A stretch of 49,043 bases of DNA from JAEMQF01 sp049297615 (GCA_049297615.1 JBAQUQ010000426.1:1-49043); one strand, 5' to 3'; counted from the first letter of the stretch, positions 1 through 12,399 are shown. Notes: generated by a model not told the origin, from the letters alone. Translations and numbers: made by a program.

Positions 1-20
1 CCGCGCCATCCACCAAGCCC

Positions 21-1558
<1,538 letters not shown>

Positions 1559-1562
<4 letters not shown>

Positions 1563-2848
1563 CAACTCCGAACTGGAAGTGGCGCCCACTGGGTGAGCTC
1601 TTCGACATCGGCGCCGGAAAGACGATGTCCGCCGCTGCGCGCGCTGGAGCCGCCAAGGTTCCGTTTCTGCGCACGTCGAATGTGCTGTGGGACGAAATCG
1701 ATCTCACTCAGGTTGACGAGATGTCGATCCCTACCGCCGAATTTGCCAACAAGAGCCTCAAGGCGGGCGATCTGCTGGTTTGCGAGGGAGGAGACATCGG
1801 CCGCGCGGCCGTCTGGGACGGGCGCGTGCCTGTGATGTCGTTCCAGAATCACCTTCATCGTCTGCGTCCCATTCAGGAGGACGTCGATTCGCGGTTTTAC
1901 GTCTATTTCCTGCAGAGTGCATTCACTCAGCTCGGCATCTTTGAAGGCGCGGGCAACAAGACAACCATCCCCAATCTATCCCGCAACCGGCTTGCAGCGC
2001 TAGACGTGCCTCAGCCACGGCCGTTGGAGCAGCGGGCAATTGCGCGGTCGCTTGCCACAGTTCGCGAAGCGATCGCCGTTCACGACAAAGCAACGTCGAC
2101 TGCTGTGGAACTGAAGCACACGGTGATGAATGAACTGTTCACGCGCGGCCTCCGCGGGGAGCCACAGAAGGAAACCGAGATAGGGCTGGTGCCGGAGAGC
2201 TGGAACCCGCGAACGATCTTGGAACTTTGCGAAATCTGGAGTGGTGGCACGCCGCGGAAGTCGGTTGCCGCGTACTGGAGTGGAAATATCCCTTGGGTGT
2301 CCGGCAAGGACATCAAGGCGCCGGCGCTGAACGATGCCATTGACCATGTGTCGGCGGCAGGGGTAGACGCGGGGAGCCGTATCGCACCCGCGGGTGCCGT
2401 CTTCCTCCTGGTTCGTGGCATGGGGCTGGCCAAAGATCTTCCTGTTGCCGTGATCACCCGTCCGATGGCCTTCAACCAGGACGTGAAGGCTCTGGTGTCG
2501 CGTGGGCAGTATTCCGGCCAATTCTTGCGGTCTGCGATTTACGCCGGAAAGGATAGGCTGCTGAGTCAAATCGTCCCGTCAGCACATGGAACGATGACGC
2601 TGAATCTCAACGATGTGGAGACCTTCAAGGTAGCCTGCCCGAGCGACTCCAGCGAAGCCAAGGACATCGTGACCATCCTCGACGCCCTCGACCGCAAGAT
2701 CGCCCTGCACCAGCGCAAGCGCGCCGTCCTGGACGCTCTCTTCAAGGCCCTGCTCCACAAGCTAATGACCGGCGAAATCGCGGTCGACGAGCTCGATCTC
2801 TCGGCGCTGGGGGACCGCGCAGCCGTACCTGAAGGAGCATGCGCATGA
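1559..2848 (+). CDS. hsdS: Type I restriction-modification specificity subunit HsdS
   Basis: Specificity subunit that recognises the bipartite DNA target for both methylation and restriction. The 429-residue protein has the usual two target-recognition domains. The first runs from about residue 5 to 170 and the second from about 205 to 390. Each ends in a helical conserved region with the family pattern L-x-Q-R-A-I-A and then L-x-x-x-K-x-x-L. The second helical region is followed by the usual LLHKLMTGEI tail. It starts four bases inside hsdM and ends four bases inside dinD. The target sequence cannot be read from the protein. HsdS is usually the most variable subunit, and the central part here is visibly less GC-rich than hsdM. 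Confidence 0.94.
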
Positions 2849-3692
2849 AGAAGGATCTGATCCAGAGGCTGCACAAAAGCTTCGAAGACTGCGCCCGCAG
2901 CCACGATGGCGTGGAGTACTGGCTCGCGCGCGAGCTGCAAGAGCTGCTCGGCTATACGCAGTGGCGCAATTTCGAGACCGTCCTTGACAAGGCCCGCACC
3001 GCCTGCGCCAACGCGGGGCAGGCGGTGGACGATCATTTTGCTGACGTCAGCAAGATGATCGACCTCGGCAAGGGCGCGCAGCGCGAAGTCCTCGATGTGG
3101 AACTAACACGCTACGCCTGCTACCTGATCGCCCAGAACGGCGATCCGAAGAAGGATGCGATCGCCTTCGCGATGACCTACTTCGCGGTGCAGACACGCAA
3201 GCAGGAAATCATCGAAGCCCGTATCGCCGAGTGGGAGCGGCTGCAGGCGCGCGAGAAGCTGACACTGTCGCAGAAGGAGCTGTCGGGCGTGCTCTACGAG
3301 CGCGGCATCGACAGCCAGGGTTTCGGCCGCATTCTGAGCAAGGGCGATGCGGCGCTGTTCGGGGGCCTGAGCACGCAGAACATGAAGGATCGCCTGGCTG
3401 TGCCCGAAGGCCGGCCGCTGGCCGACTTTCTGCCCACGATAACGATCAAGGCCAAGGACTTCGCCAATGAAATCACCAACACGCAAGTCAAGCAGCAAGA
3501 CATGCATGGCGAGCCGGGCATCACGCAAGAGCATGTCAAGAACAACCGCGACGTGCGCAAGCTGCTCACCGACCGCAACATCGTGCCGGAGCAGTTGCCT
3601 CCGGCGGAAGACCTGAAGAAGCTGGAGCGGCGACTCAAGGCGGAGCAGAAGAAGCTGCCGCGAAATGCGCCGAAGCTCGGGAGGACCCCCCA

Positions 3693-3696
<4 letters not shown>
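2845..3696 (+). CDS. dinD: DNA-damage-inducible protein D (DinD) inside a restriction-modification operon
   Basis: Clear relative of E. coli DinD, an SOS-induced protein reported to inhibit RecA filament activity. The family signature is seen throughout: EYWLAREL near the N terminus, VDDHFADV, LTRYACYLIAQNGDP, YFAVQTRKQE and the GLSTQNMK region. Two ATGs lie six bases apart at 2839 and 2845. The Shine-Dalgarno GAAGGAG at 2831-2837 is one base from the first but seven from the second, so 2845 is preferred (283 residues). That choice also gives an ATGA overlap with the hsdS stop. The gene sits between hsdS and hsdR with four-base overlaps on both sides, so it is made with the restriction enzyme. 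A role in protecting the host from restriction-induced damage or tuning RecA is inference. Confidence 0.9.
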
Positions 3697-6688
<2,992 letters not shown>

Positions 6689-6692
<4 letters not shown>

Positions 6693-7051
6693 AGTCGTCA
6701 CTGTTCCCGGTCCAGGAACTCAAGCGACGAACACTCGGCTGGGCGACGAGACTTCGAGTGAATCCGAAGGTCATCCGCGTGCAAGAGATGCGCCGAAAGT
6801 GGGGGTCCTGTTCGTCGGCTGGAACAGTCACCCTGGCCTGCGATCTTGTTGTGCAGGATCAGCTCTTTCAGGACTACGTGATCGTGCACGAGTTGCTGCA
6901 CTTGCGGCTACCAACTCACGGCCGGGTGTTCAAGGCGCTGATGAGCGCGCATGTGCCTGGGTGGCAGGAGATGGAGCAACGTCGGACACGGGTTGTACGC
7001 AAAGGCCCTGCCGATCCGATGACCGGGCGGCCAAAGGGGGCGTCGCGATGA
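6689..7051 (+). CDS. YgjP-type (DUF45/M48-like) zinc metallopeptidase
   Basis: Small 120-residue protein of the YgjP/DUF45 metallopeptidase family. The zinc motif HELLHLRLPTH (HExxH, then five residues, then His) lies at residues 67-77. The family-typical KWGSCSSAG lies at about 37-45. The start is a GTG overlapping the hsdR stop (GTGA at 6689-6692), with GGAG nine bases upstream at 6677-6680, so it is translationally coupled to hsdR. YgjP-like proteins recur beside type I restriction genes, but their role there is not established. Proteolytic control of HsdR, as ClpXP does in E. coli, would be a guess. It is the last gene of the restriction operon. Confidence 0.85.
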
Positions 7052-7188
7052 CGGCCCAAGTTCCGGACAGTACGGTGCGCCTGTGCTGATCGCTTCCAGC
7101 GCCAGCCTCAAGAGCTCTCGGAAAGCGTCCACCTGCTCCCCTGTCGCCTCCGGCGTGAGCGGAAAGGCCCCGGCACTCTGGCTTTGCT

Positions 7189-7234
7189 TGGTGGCCAGGG
7201 GCGGAATCGAACCACCGACACGCGGATTTTCAGT
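7189..7234 (-). other. attL: displaced 3' fragment of tRNA-Phe
   Basis: Exact 46-base copy of positions 14384-14429. On the minus strand it reads from the anticodon loop (ACTGAAAATC) through the T arm to the acceptor strand and CCA. The 5' half of the tRNA is absent, so this is not a functional tRNA. It is the attachment-site duplicate left by insertion of the element. The stretch 7052-7188 to its left holds no convincing gene. Confidence 0.93.
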
Positions 7235-7360
7235 ATGCAGCAAACGAGGTTCGACAACATTCGGAAGTGTTGATATTTCATCCGCTACAGAGGTGAAACC
7301 AAGCATTGGCGCGGCTTGCCGGAGTTCAAGAATATTCCGCAGCGTTGATCTTTGTGCGTA

Positions 7361-7387
7361 GAATTTGCTTACATGGCTGCTTACATG
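7361..7387 (+). promoter_or_regulatory. Putative left arm-type integrase sites (TGCTTACATG twice)
   Basis: TGCTTACATG occurs at 7366-7375 and again at 7378-7387, a 12-bp period. The 27-bp block starting GAAT at 7361 matches 14300-14326 near the other end at 21 of 27 positions, in the same orientation. Placement between the att core and the integrase start suits arm sites bound by the integrase N-terminal domain, and could also allow autoregulation. The whole stretch 7235-7420 holds no other clear feature. Confidence 0.65.
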
Positions 7388-7401
7388 GGTTTGCAGCTCA
7401 A

Positions 7402-7416
7402 TGCATCGGGGGATGC
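7402..7416 (+). promoter_or_regulatory. Shine-Dalgarno hairpin before the integrase gene
   Basis: TGCATCGGGGGATGC lies directly before the ATG at 7421. GCATC and GATGC can pair, leaving GGGG, the likely ribosome-binding sequence, in the loop. The same 15 bases recur exactly at 8844-8858 before the next gene. This supports 7421 as the integrase start over the upstream ATGs at 7373 and 7388. Confidence 0.5.
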
Positions 7417-7420
7417 GGGC

Positions 7421-8767
7421 ATGGCAAGAGTGACCTTCACGGCTGGCCGCTTGGCCGGTTTCAAGAAGTGCCCCAAGGGCAAAGCGCAGGCCTTTCTGTG
7501 GGACACCAAAGCGCCTGGGCTGGCACTGCGTGTCACGCCCAGCGGCGCACGCGCCTACATCTTCCAAGGCCGCCTGAGGGACGGGCAGACGGTTCGCCTG
7601 ACCATCGGTGAGCCCATCGGCGACGACGGCGCGGGCGTGTGGACTATCCCGAATGCGCAAACCGAAGCGCGCCGTCTACAGGCGTTGATCGACCAAGGCA
7701 AAGACCCGCGCCGCGAAAAGAACGCCCAGGAGACGAGCGACCGCGCGGCGCGCGCTGCCGACCGTGCCGACCGCCTGCGCCTTGAGATCACGGGCCTGAT
7801 GGCGTGGCAGGTGTACTGCGCCGAGCGCAGGCCGCATTGGAGTGAGCGTAACCACGCTGACCATCTCGCATTCGCAAGCGAAGGCGGAAAGAAGCGCATG
7901 CGCGCCAATGGCAAGACGATGCCCGGCCCGTTGCGCGCGCTGCTCGCGTTGCCACTGGCGACGATTGACGCCGCCGCCGTGCATGCATGGGTGATTCGCG
8001 AGACCAAGAAGCGCCCGGCCCGCGCGCTGCTGGGTTTCCGCCTGCTGCGGGCCTTCATGAACTGGTGCGCCGAATGCGACGACTACCGCGCGCTCGTTCA
8101 AGCCGACGCCTGCAAAGGCAAGAAAACCCGCGAGAAGCTGGGCAAGCCCGTGGCGAAAACCGACGCGCTGCAACGCGAACAGTTGCCTGCATGGTTCGAG
8201 GCTGTGCGCAACGATTCAAACCTCGTCGCATCGGCCTATCTGCAATGCCTGCTGCTGACCGGCGCCCGGCGCGAGGAACTGGCGGGCTTGCGTTGGGAAG
8301 ACGTGGACTTTCAATGGAAGTCGCTGCGCATTCGCGACAAGGTGGAAGGCGAGCGAATCATCCCGCTCACACCGTATGTGGCGCACCTGCTTTCGTGGTT
8401 GCCGCACCGCGACCGGAACCCGCATGTTTTCACCAGCGCCGGCGCGGCGAGCGGACGCCTGAAAGAAGCACGGCCGAACCACGTTCGCGCGCTCACGACT
8501 GCTGGCCTGCCGCACGTGACGCTGCACGGGCTGCGCCGCACGTTCGGCACGTTGTCGGAATGGGTGGAAGTGCCCGTGGGCATCGTGGCGCAGTTGCAGG
8601 GGCACAAGCCGAGCGCCATCGCCGAGAAGCACTACCGAGTCCGCCCGCTCGACCTGCTTCGCATGTGGCACGAGCGCATTGAGGCATGGGTACTTGAGCA
8701 GGCGGGAATCGAGTTCAAGCCGAAGGTCGAGGCCAAGCCTGCAATGCGGGTGGTTTCCGCAGCCTAA
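7421..8767 (+). CDS. int: Tyrosine recombinase (site-specific integrase)
   Basis: Integrase that recombines the element with the tRNA-Phe attachment site. The N-terminal part (about 1-95 from this start) resembles the DUF4102 arm-binding domain: LWDTKAPGLALRV then ARAYIFQGRL. A core-binding SAM-like segment follows. The catalytic domain shows the expected residues: Arg in TGARREELAGLRW, Lys in RIRDKVEGERIIPL, His-x-x-Arg in HGLRRTFG, His in LQGHKP, and the nucleophile Tyr in KHYRV. The frame extends upstream to 7352, but the arm-like repeats and the GGGG Shine-Dalgarno favour ATG 7421 (448 residues). It is the first gene inside attL and points into the element, the usual arrangement for tRNA-integrating elements. 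Confidence 0.93.
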   Translation: MARVTFTAGRLAGFKKCPKGKAQAFLWDTKAPGLALRVTPSGARAYIFQGRLRDGQTVRLTIGEPIGDDGAGVWTIPNAQTEARRLQALIDQGKDPRREKNAQETSDRAARAADRADRLRLEITGLMAWQVYCAERRPHWSERNHADHLAFASEGGKKRMRANGKTMPGPLRALLALPLATIDAAAVHAWVIRETKKRPARALLGFRLLRAFMNWCAECDDYRALVQADACKGKKTREKLGKPVAKTDALQREQLPAWFEAVRNDSNLVASAYLQCLLLTGARREELAGLRWEDVDFQWKSLRIRDKVEGERIIPLTPYVAHLLSWLPHRDRNPHVFTSAGAASGRLKEARPNHVRALTTAGLPHVTLHGLRRTFGTLSEWVEVPVGIVAQLQGHKPSAIAEKHYRVRPLDLLRMWHERIEAWVLEQAGIEFKPKVEAKPAMRVVSAA

Positions 8768-8843
8768 ATCAGTTCGCCCCAGCTAGGCCGCAAGGCCGAA
8801 CGCCACGGCCCCCGACGTGGTGCTGGGGCACCTTCCATCGGGG

Positions 8844-8858
8844 TGCATCGGGGGATGC
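8844..8858 (+). promoter_or_regulatory. Second copy of the Shine-Dalgarno hairpin repeat
   Basis: Identical to 7402-7416. With the next base the inverted repeat is perfect: TGCATC, loop GGGG, GATGCA. The ATG at 8859 follows at once. Its A belongs to the hairpin, so pairing would hide the start codon and present the purine-rich loop. Confidence 0.5.
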
Positions 8859-9917
8859 ATGTCAGACACGTTGCTTTTACTGCGGAAGCAGAAGGTCGAA
8901 GTCCTTTTGCGCATCAAATTTCCGATGAGGGTGAGTAGTGCACCGTTGCCGCTCGGGACCGACAGGAGCACCAGAGAATTTCATGACCGCCTGAGGCAGC
9001 AGATTGATGCCGAACGCGCGACCCTGTTGGCAAAGCCGGCGGCCGCCCTCGACAAGATGTATGCAGAGGCCGTGCAGGACCAGCAAGCGAGAGAATCGGC
9101 CCAGGCGCAGTTCAAAGAGAGGGGCTACTTCTTCAATCATCGAGACGCCGACGCTGATTTCGACTACTGGGCGAAATTCGACTACTGGACGTTCGACGAA
9201 GCACTGGCATTGCTTTACGGTAAGTCACCACTCGTGGTGACATGGGAGGCGGTGGCGCCTTTCGTCCATATCTCGCCATTTGCGAGAAAGTTTGCACAGA
9301 CCCGAACACTTGCCATGCGCGCCGAGCGGATGGGCCGAGGCACCGGCTCCGTGTTGCCGAGAATTGCCCTCGAATGGGCGAAGCGAATGGATATTGTGGT
9401 GCCGCCCGCTCTGATTGCGGCGGTGGCCGCGACAACCTCGAAGTCGGTCACCGAGAAATTCCCCCCTAGCACCCCTTTCCCGTTGCCTGAGACGTTATGT
9501 ACTCCTACGGCAAGCGGCACGGGCGCACAGCAGGGACCGAAACTCCTGGGCAATGAACGTGACCATGCAGCGCTACCTCCCAGCGTCTCGACGAGCGATA
9601 TCGCTTGCGCATTCGGGGGAGTCTACTGGTCGATACAAGGCTGGAAGCGCAACCTTGATGATTATCGCGCTCAGTGGATAGTCGCCAGCGATGCCAAGCT
9701 AGCGCCCGGCAAGAGGGGAAACAACCCAACCCAGGCCGTGTGGCATCCTGTGCTCCTCGCTCATGCGCTGCTCTTCGAATGTCGTCGATGGAAGAAGGGC
9801 GACTTCCAAACAAGGCTGGCGGCTGTTGACGAACGATTCAAACTTCGCGATGAGTTGGCTCAATGGCGCACGCTTTGGGCAAAGGAAAAACAAGACCTCT
9901 CAAACAGAGACTCTTGA
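8859..9917 (+). CDS. Hypothetical protein of the integrative element
   Basis: Unrecognised soluble protein of 352 residues. No signal peptide or membrane segment is visible. The central part has aromatic-rich motifs (FDYWAKFDYWTFDEALALLYG) that suggest a folded domain. A proline/threonine-rich linker follows at about 205-235. The C-terminal part contains GVYWSIQGWKRNL and ends in a charged helix. The start was chosen at ATG 8859 because it follows the same Shine-Dalgarno hairpin as the integrase. An upstream start at 8817 or an internal one at 8925 is possible. It follows the integrase in the same direction. Its position suggests a role in element maintenance or regulation, but no function is assigned. 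Confidence 0.65.
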   Translation: MSDTLLLLRKQKVEVLLRIKFPMRVSSAPLPLGTDRSTREFHDRLRQQIDAERATLLAKPAAALDKMYAEAVQDQQARESAQAQFKERGYFFNHRDADADFDYWAKFDYWTFDEALALLYGKSPLVVTWEAVAPFVHISPFARKFAQTRTLAMRAERMGRGTGSVLPRIALEWAKRMDIVVPPALIAAVAATTSKSVTEKFPPSTPFPLPETLCTPTASGTGAQQGPKLLGNERDHAALPPSVSTSDIACAFGGVYWSIQGWKRNLDDYRAQWIVASDAKLAPGKRGNNPTQAVWHPVLLAHALLFECRRWKKGDFQTRLAAVDERFKLRDELAQWRTLWAKEKQDLSNRDS

Positions 9918-9922
9918 CAGCC

Positions 9923-9990
9923 AACTCGGCATCCAAACTCGGCATTGACCTGCACGCAATGCCGGGCTTCGAGCGAAGCAAACTCGGCGA
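9923..9990 (+). repeat. Short direct repeats AACTCGGC upstream of the HTH gene
   Basis: AACTCGGCAT occurs at 9923-9932 and 9936-9945 (13-bp period), and AACTCGGCGA at 9981-9990. They lie in the 145-bp gap before the AlpA-like gene. They could be operator or iteron-type sites, or chance. A perfect -35 hexamer TTGACA at 9914-9919 has no matching -10 element. Confidence 0.35.
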
Positions 9991-10062
9991 CCCGGTAGCA
10001 GAAGGAGCGCGGTTTTCAAACTATCGCCATCAACTTGCCTACGGGCGAAAGGATGGTGATTC

Positions 10063-10326
10063 ATGCAAACCGAAACGCATCACAGCGCGGAGACGCGCCT
10101 AGGAGTGAGCGAGGCGAACGCCCCACCCGCCGACTTCGTACCGCTCGACCGTGAGACGCGCGCCTGCGTTGATACCGCAACGGCTGCCTATCATTTGAAT
10201 CGGCAACCCCAAACGCTCAGAGGCCACGCCTGCCGCGAGGTCGGGCCGATTCGTCCGCTTCGCATCAATGGTCGCTTGGCCTGGCCTGTGGCTGAATTGC
10301 GGCGCGTTCTCGGGGTCGCGCAATGA
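10063..10326 (+). CDS. AlpA/excisionase-like helix-turn-helix protein
   Basis: Protein of 87 residues. Residues about 38-84 form a MerR/AlpA-type helix-turn-helix: DTATAAYHLNRQPQTLRGHA, then RPLRINGRLAWPVAELRRVLG. That pattern (recognition helix, short wing, then an arginine-rich helix) is typical of excisionases and AlpA regulators in tRNA-borne elements. The N-terminal 35 residues look disordered. The stop overlaps the next gene by ATGA. The short direct repeats just upstream could be its binding sites. A likely role is control of integrase expression or of excision, which is inference from family and position. Confidence 0.75.
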   Translation: MQTETHHSAETRLGVSEANAPPADFVPLDRETRACVDTATAAYHLNRQPQTLRGHACREVGPIRPLRINGRLAWPVAELRRVLGVAQ

Positions 10327-10676
10327 AAACGCCCGCCCCTCCCGAAGGAAAGACGAGCGCCCGTGAACAAGGCGATTCTAAATCCTTTGCCACATTTTGT
10401 GGCACCGACAACCCGCGTCACTTGCGTGTTATTCAGGCGCTGCTGACGCGACCGATGCCGCGCGGGCAACTCGACCAAGTGGCCGGATGCTCGAACGGCC
10501 CCGACCTTGTGGCAGTGCTTCGCCGTCGCGGACTCGACATGCCATGTACGCGCACCAAGAAGAAGGACCGCGACCTTCTCGACTGCTGGTCCGGTGTCTA
10601 CCACTTGACGGAGCGAGACCGTCGCAAGCTGGCCGCTTGGAAGCGCGCACGGGACGAGCGGCGCCACCATGGCTAA
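10323..10676 (+). CDS. Small putative winged-helix protein of the element
   Basis: Protein of 117 residues. After a disordered N terminus, residues about 30-105 look like a small helical DNA-binding fold: NPRHLRVIQALLTRPMPRGQ, SNGPDLVAVLRRRGLDMPC, then YHLTERDRRKLAAW. This resembles winged-helix proteins that often accompany AlpA-like genes in proteobacterial integrative elements. It is coupled to the HTH gene by ATGA and overlaps the next gene by eight bases. The exact function is unknown. Confidence 0.7.
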   Translation: MKTPAPPEGKTSAREQGDSKSFATFCGTDNPRHLRVIQALLTRPMPRGQLDQVAGCSNGPDLVAVLRRRGLDMPCTRTKKKDRDLLDCWSGVYHLTERDRRKLAAWKRARDERRHHG

Positions 10677-11307
10677 CGGTCGCGGCAATGGCGGCAAACG
10701 TGACTCAGGGCGCGATGCGGGCGGGTTCGTGGCACTGCCATGGTCCGTGCTCGATAGCACCGCCTACGCCCGTTTGAGCCATCCTGCGAAGGCGTTGCTC
10801 TTGGAACTCGCTCGCCAGTTCGTCCGCGACAACAACGGCCGACTGCTGGCGTCGTTGTCCTACCTGTCGAAGCGCGGCTGGAACAGCGCCGACGTCATCA
10901 CGAGGGCAAAACGCGAGTTGCTCGACGCTGGTTTCATTCATGAAACGGTCAAAGGACATCGGCCAAACAGGGCGAGTTGGTATGCATTGACGTGGCAGGC
11001 GCTCGACCGTTTGCCAGGGTATGACTCTGGTGCTGCTGTCACCTTCGAGCGGGGCGCCTACCGGAAATGCCAGCCACTCAAGAACGCAAGCCTTAGACCG
11101 GCTCGCGGTGCAGACGGGCATGTCATTGCACCGCCTCACGGCGCAGGGGCCTCCCCTCCTGCACCGCCTCACGGTGCTATTAGGCCCGTTTTGGAGTCCC
11201 GCGCTAAACCGTCTAACGGAAACCATCTAGAAAACCATCTCCGGGTGTGTGAACTGAGGCTCAACAACAAATTACATCGACCATGGCAAGGATTGAACGA
11301 CGCTTGA
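10669..11307 (+). CDS. Replication-like winged-helix protein of the element
   Basis: Protein of 212 residues. Residues about 20-110 match the style of winged-helix domains in phage and plasmid replication proteins: FVALPWSVLDSTAYARLSHP, LLLELARQF, NNGRLLASLSYLSKRGW, then AKRELLDAGFIHETVKG. The C-terminal third is low in predicted structure and repeats HGA/PPHGA. It may be a replication initiator or a replication accessory protein of the element, as suggested by domain type and by its place after AlpA. No primase or helicase motif is visible. It overlaps the neighbours on both sides (eight bases before, 25 after). Confidence 0.6.
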   Translation: MANGRGNGGKRDSGRDAGGFVALPWSVLDSTAYARLSHPAKALLLELARQFVRDNNGRLLASLSYLSKRGWNSADVITRAKRELLDAGFIHETVKGHRPNRASWYALTWQALDRLPGYDSGAAVTFERGAYRKCQPLKNASLRPARGADGHVIAPPHGAGASPPAPPHGAIRPVLESRAKPSNGNHLENHLRVCELRLNNKLHRPWQGLNDA

Positions 11308-11462
11308 CTGAACTGGAACGGGCCCGCGCAGCCTACGAAGGTCCGCTGGTGATTGTTGTTGACGACGAGCCCACGGCAGCGCAACTCCGGGTCATTGACG
11401 AGGCCGAAGCGCAAGGCCGCTTGGTCATTCGCTTGAGCCGGGTCGATGCGCTGGTGCTTTGA
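11283..11462 (+). CDS. 59-residue hypothetical protein
   Basis: Small gene starting ATG GCA AGG inside the end of the previous gene and ending TGA at 11460-11462. The protein starts MARIERRLTELERARAAYEG, continues with a hydrophobic strand (PLVIVVDDEP) and ends RLVIRLSRVDALVL. The N-terminal helix has the pattern I-E-x-R-L-x-x-L-E, shared with the proteins at 11932 and 12122. High third-position GC and a conserved-looking helix-strand-helix-strand order support it as real. Function unknown. Confidence 0.55.
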   Translation: MARIERRLTELERARAAYEGPLVIVVDDEPTAAQLRVIDEAEAQGRLVIRLSRVDALVL

Positions 11463-11483
11463 AATTGCAAAGGGGATGCAGGC

Positions 11484-11960
11484 ATGAACGCAGGAAAACG
11501 CAAGGCACCGCCACACGCGTGGAAGCCCGGCGAAAGTGGCAACCCGAGGGGCAAGCCGAAGGGCAGTGGCGAGGTACAAAAGCTGCGCGCTGCAATGGCA
11601 GAGCATGTGCCGGCATTGGTGACCGTGCTTGTGGAACGCGCACTAGCGGGTGACATTGGCGCCGCTCGGTTGTTGCTTGAACGAACGATTGCACCGCTGA
11701 AGGCCAGCGAAGAGGCCGCGCCGCTGACCTTACCCGATGGCACGCTGACCGAGAAGGGCGGCGCTGTGCTGATGGCTGTCGCTGCCGGTGAGCTTGCGCC
11801 CGGACAGGGGTCCGCACTGCTGGCATCGCTGGGCACGCTGGCGAAATTGACCGAGGCTGACGAAATGACACGCCGGATAGAGGCCCTGGAGTCGAAGCTA
11901 CGCCCGCAAGGCAACAATGGAAAAGGCGACGATGGCAACGCTACGAACGCGAATCGGTGA
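11484..11960 (+). CDS. DUF5681 domain protein
   Basis: Protein of 158 residues with the DUF5681 signature WKPGESGNPRGKPKGS at about 13-28. A helical segment follows with LVERALAGDIGAARLLLERT at about 49-68. DUF5681 proteins are common in phage and integrative-element clusters, and some are annotated beside small-terminase-like genes. Whether this one packages or binds DNA is not established. The start ATG 11484 follows GGGGATGCAGGC, a Shine-Dalgarno context like those of other genes in this element. The C terminus overlaps the next small gene. Confidence 0.75.
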   Translation: MNAGKRKAPPHAWKPGESGNPRGKPKGSGEVQKLRAAMAEHVPALVTVLVERALAGDIGAARLLLERTIAPLKASEEAAPLTLPDGTLTEKGGAVLMAVAAGELAPGQGSALLASLGTLAKLTEADEMTRRIEALESKLRPQGNNGKGDDGNATNANR

Positions 11961-12138
11961 CCTTGAACACAGCGCGAACCGACGACGCGGCGCTGCCGAC
12001 ATGTCGAACGCTGAGCTATGGGCGTTTCTGGCCGAGTCGCTGGGCTATATGCCGAGCGTGGCCGACCTGGAACGCATTGCGGCCGGTGAGGGAACGCCGG
12101 TGGCCGAAGCAAGGGGATGCCATGGCCGCACAGATTGA
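11932..12138 (+). CDS. 68-residue hypothetical protein
   Basis: Small protein starting MATLRTRIGDLEHSANRR and continuing MSNAELWAFLAESLGYMP and VADLERIAAGEG. It is predicted to be all helical. ATG 11932 is preferred to ATG 11917 because AAGG lies about six bases upstream and the resulting N terminus resembles that of the two sister small proteins. It overlaps the DUF5681 gene by 29 bases and the following gene by 17. Function unknown. Confidence 0.5.
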   Translation: MATLRTRIGDLEHSANRRRGAADMSNAELWAFLAESLGYMPSVADLERIAAGEGTPVAEARGCHGRTD

Positions 12139-12394
12139 GCGCCGGCTGATGGCATTGGAGGCCCGCGACGGGGAAAACGAGCAGGCCGTGTTGCTTATCG
12201 TTCGATTCATCGTCACGCCGGGCCACCTCGATGCCGAGCCGCTGGGCATCGAAGCGGCACCGCCGCACTTGCCCGCCGTTGACCGGCTGCCGGGTGAAGG
12301 CTGGAACGACTTCTGCGAAAGGTTGAGCGGGATGATTGCGCACCAGCCGGCCGGAACCGTGGTGCGGGTGATAAGCCGCCCTTCGCCGGAGTGA
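12122..12394 (+). CDS. 90-residue hypothetical protein
   Basis: The protein starts MAAQIERRLMALEARDGENE. A hydrophobic strand (AVLLIVRFIV), a proline-rich loop and the C-terminal segment GWNDFCERLSGMIAHQPAGT follow. The frame is open further upstream, but GGGGATGCC directly before ATG 12122 matches the Shine-Dalgarno context of other genes in the element. The N-terminal I-E-R-R-L-x-x-L-E helix is shared with the 59-residue protein at 11283. It is the last gene of the compact block and a hairpin follows at 12400. Function unknown. Confidence 0.6.
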   Translation: MAAQIERRLMALEARDGENEQAVLLIVRFIVTPGHLDAEPLGIEAAPPHLPAVDRLPGEGWNDFCERLSGMIAHQPAGTVVRVISRPSPE

Positions 12395-12399
12395 ACGCG

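Noticed and set aside
7083..7361. Plus-strand open frame of 92 codons across the left att site
   Set aside because: It contains ARGGIEPPTRGFSV, the well-known translation of tRNA sequence read antisense. It is a by-product of the tRNA fragment, not a gene.
9914..9919. Perfect -35 hexamer TTGACA at the end of the 352-residue protein gene
   Set aside because: No plausible -10 element at 16 to 18 bp, so no promoter is called.
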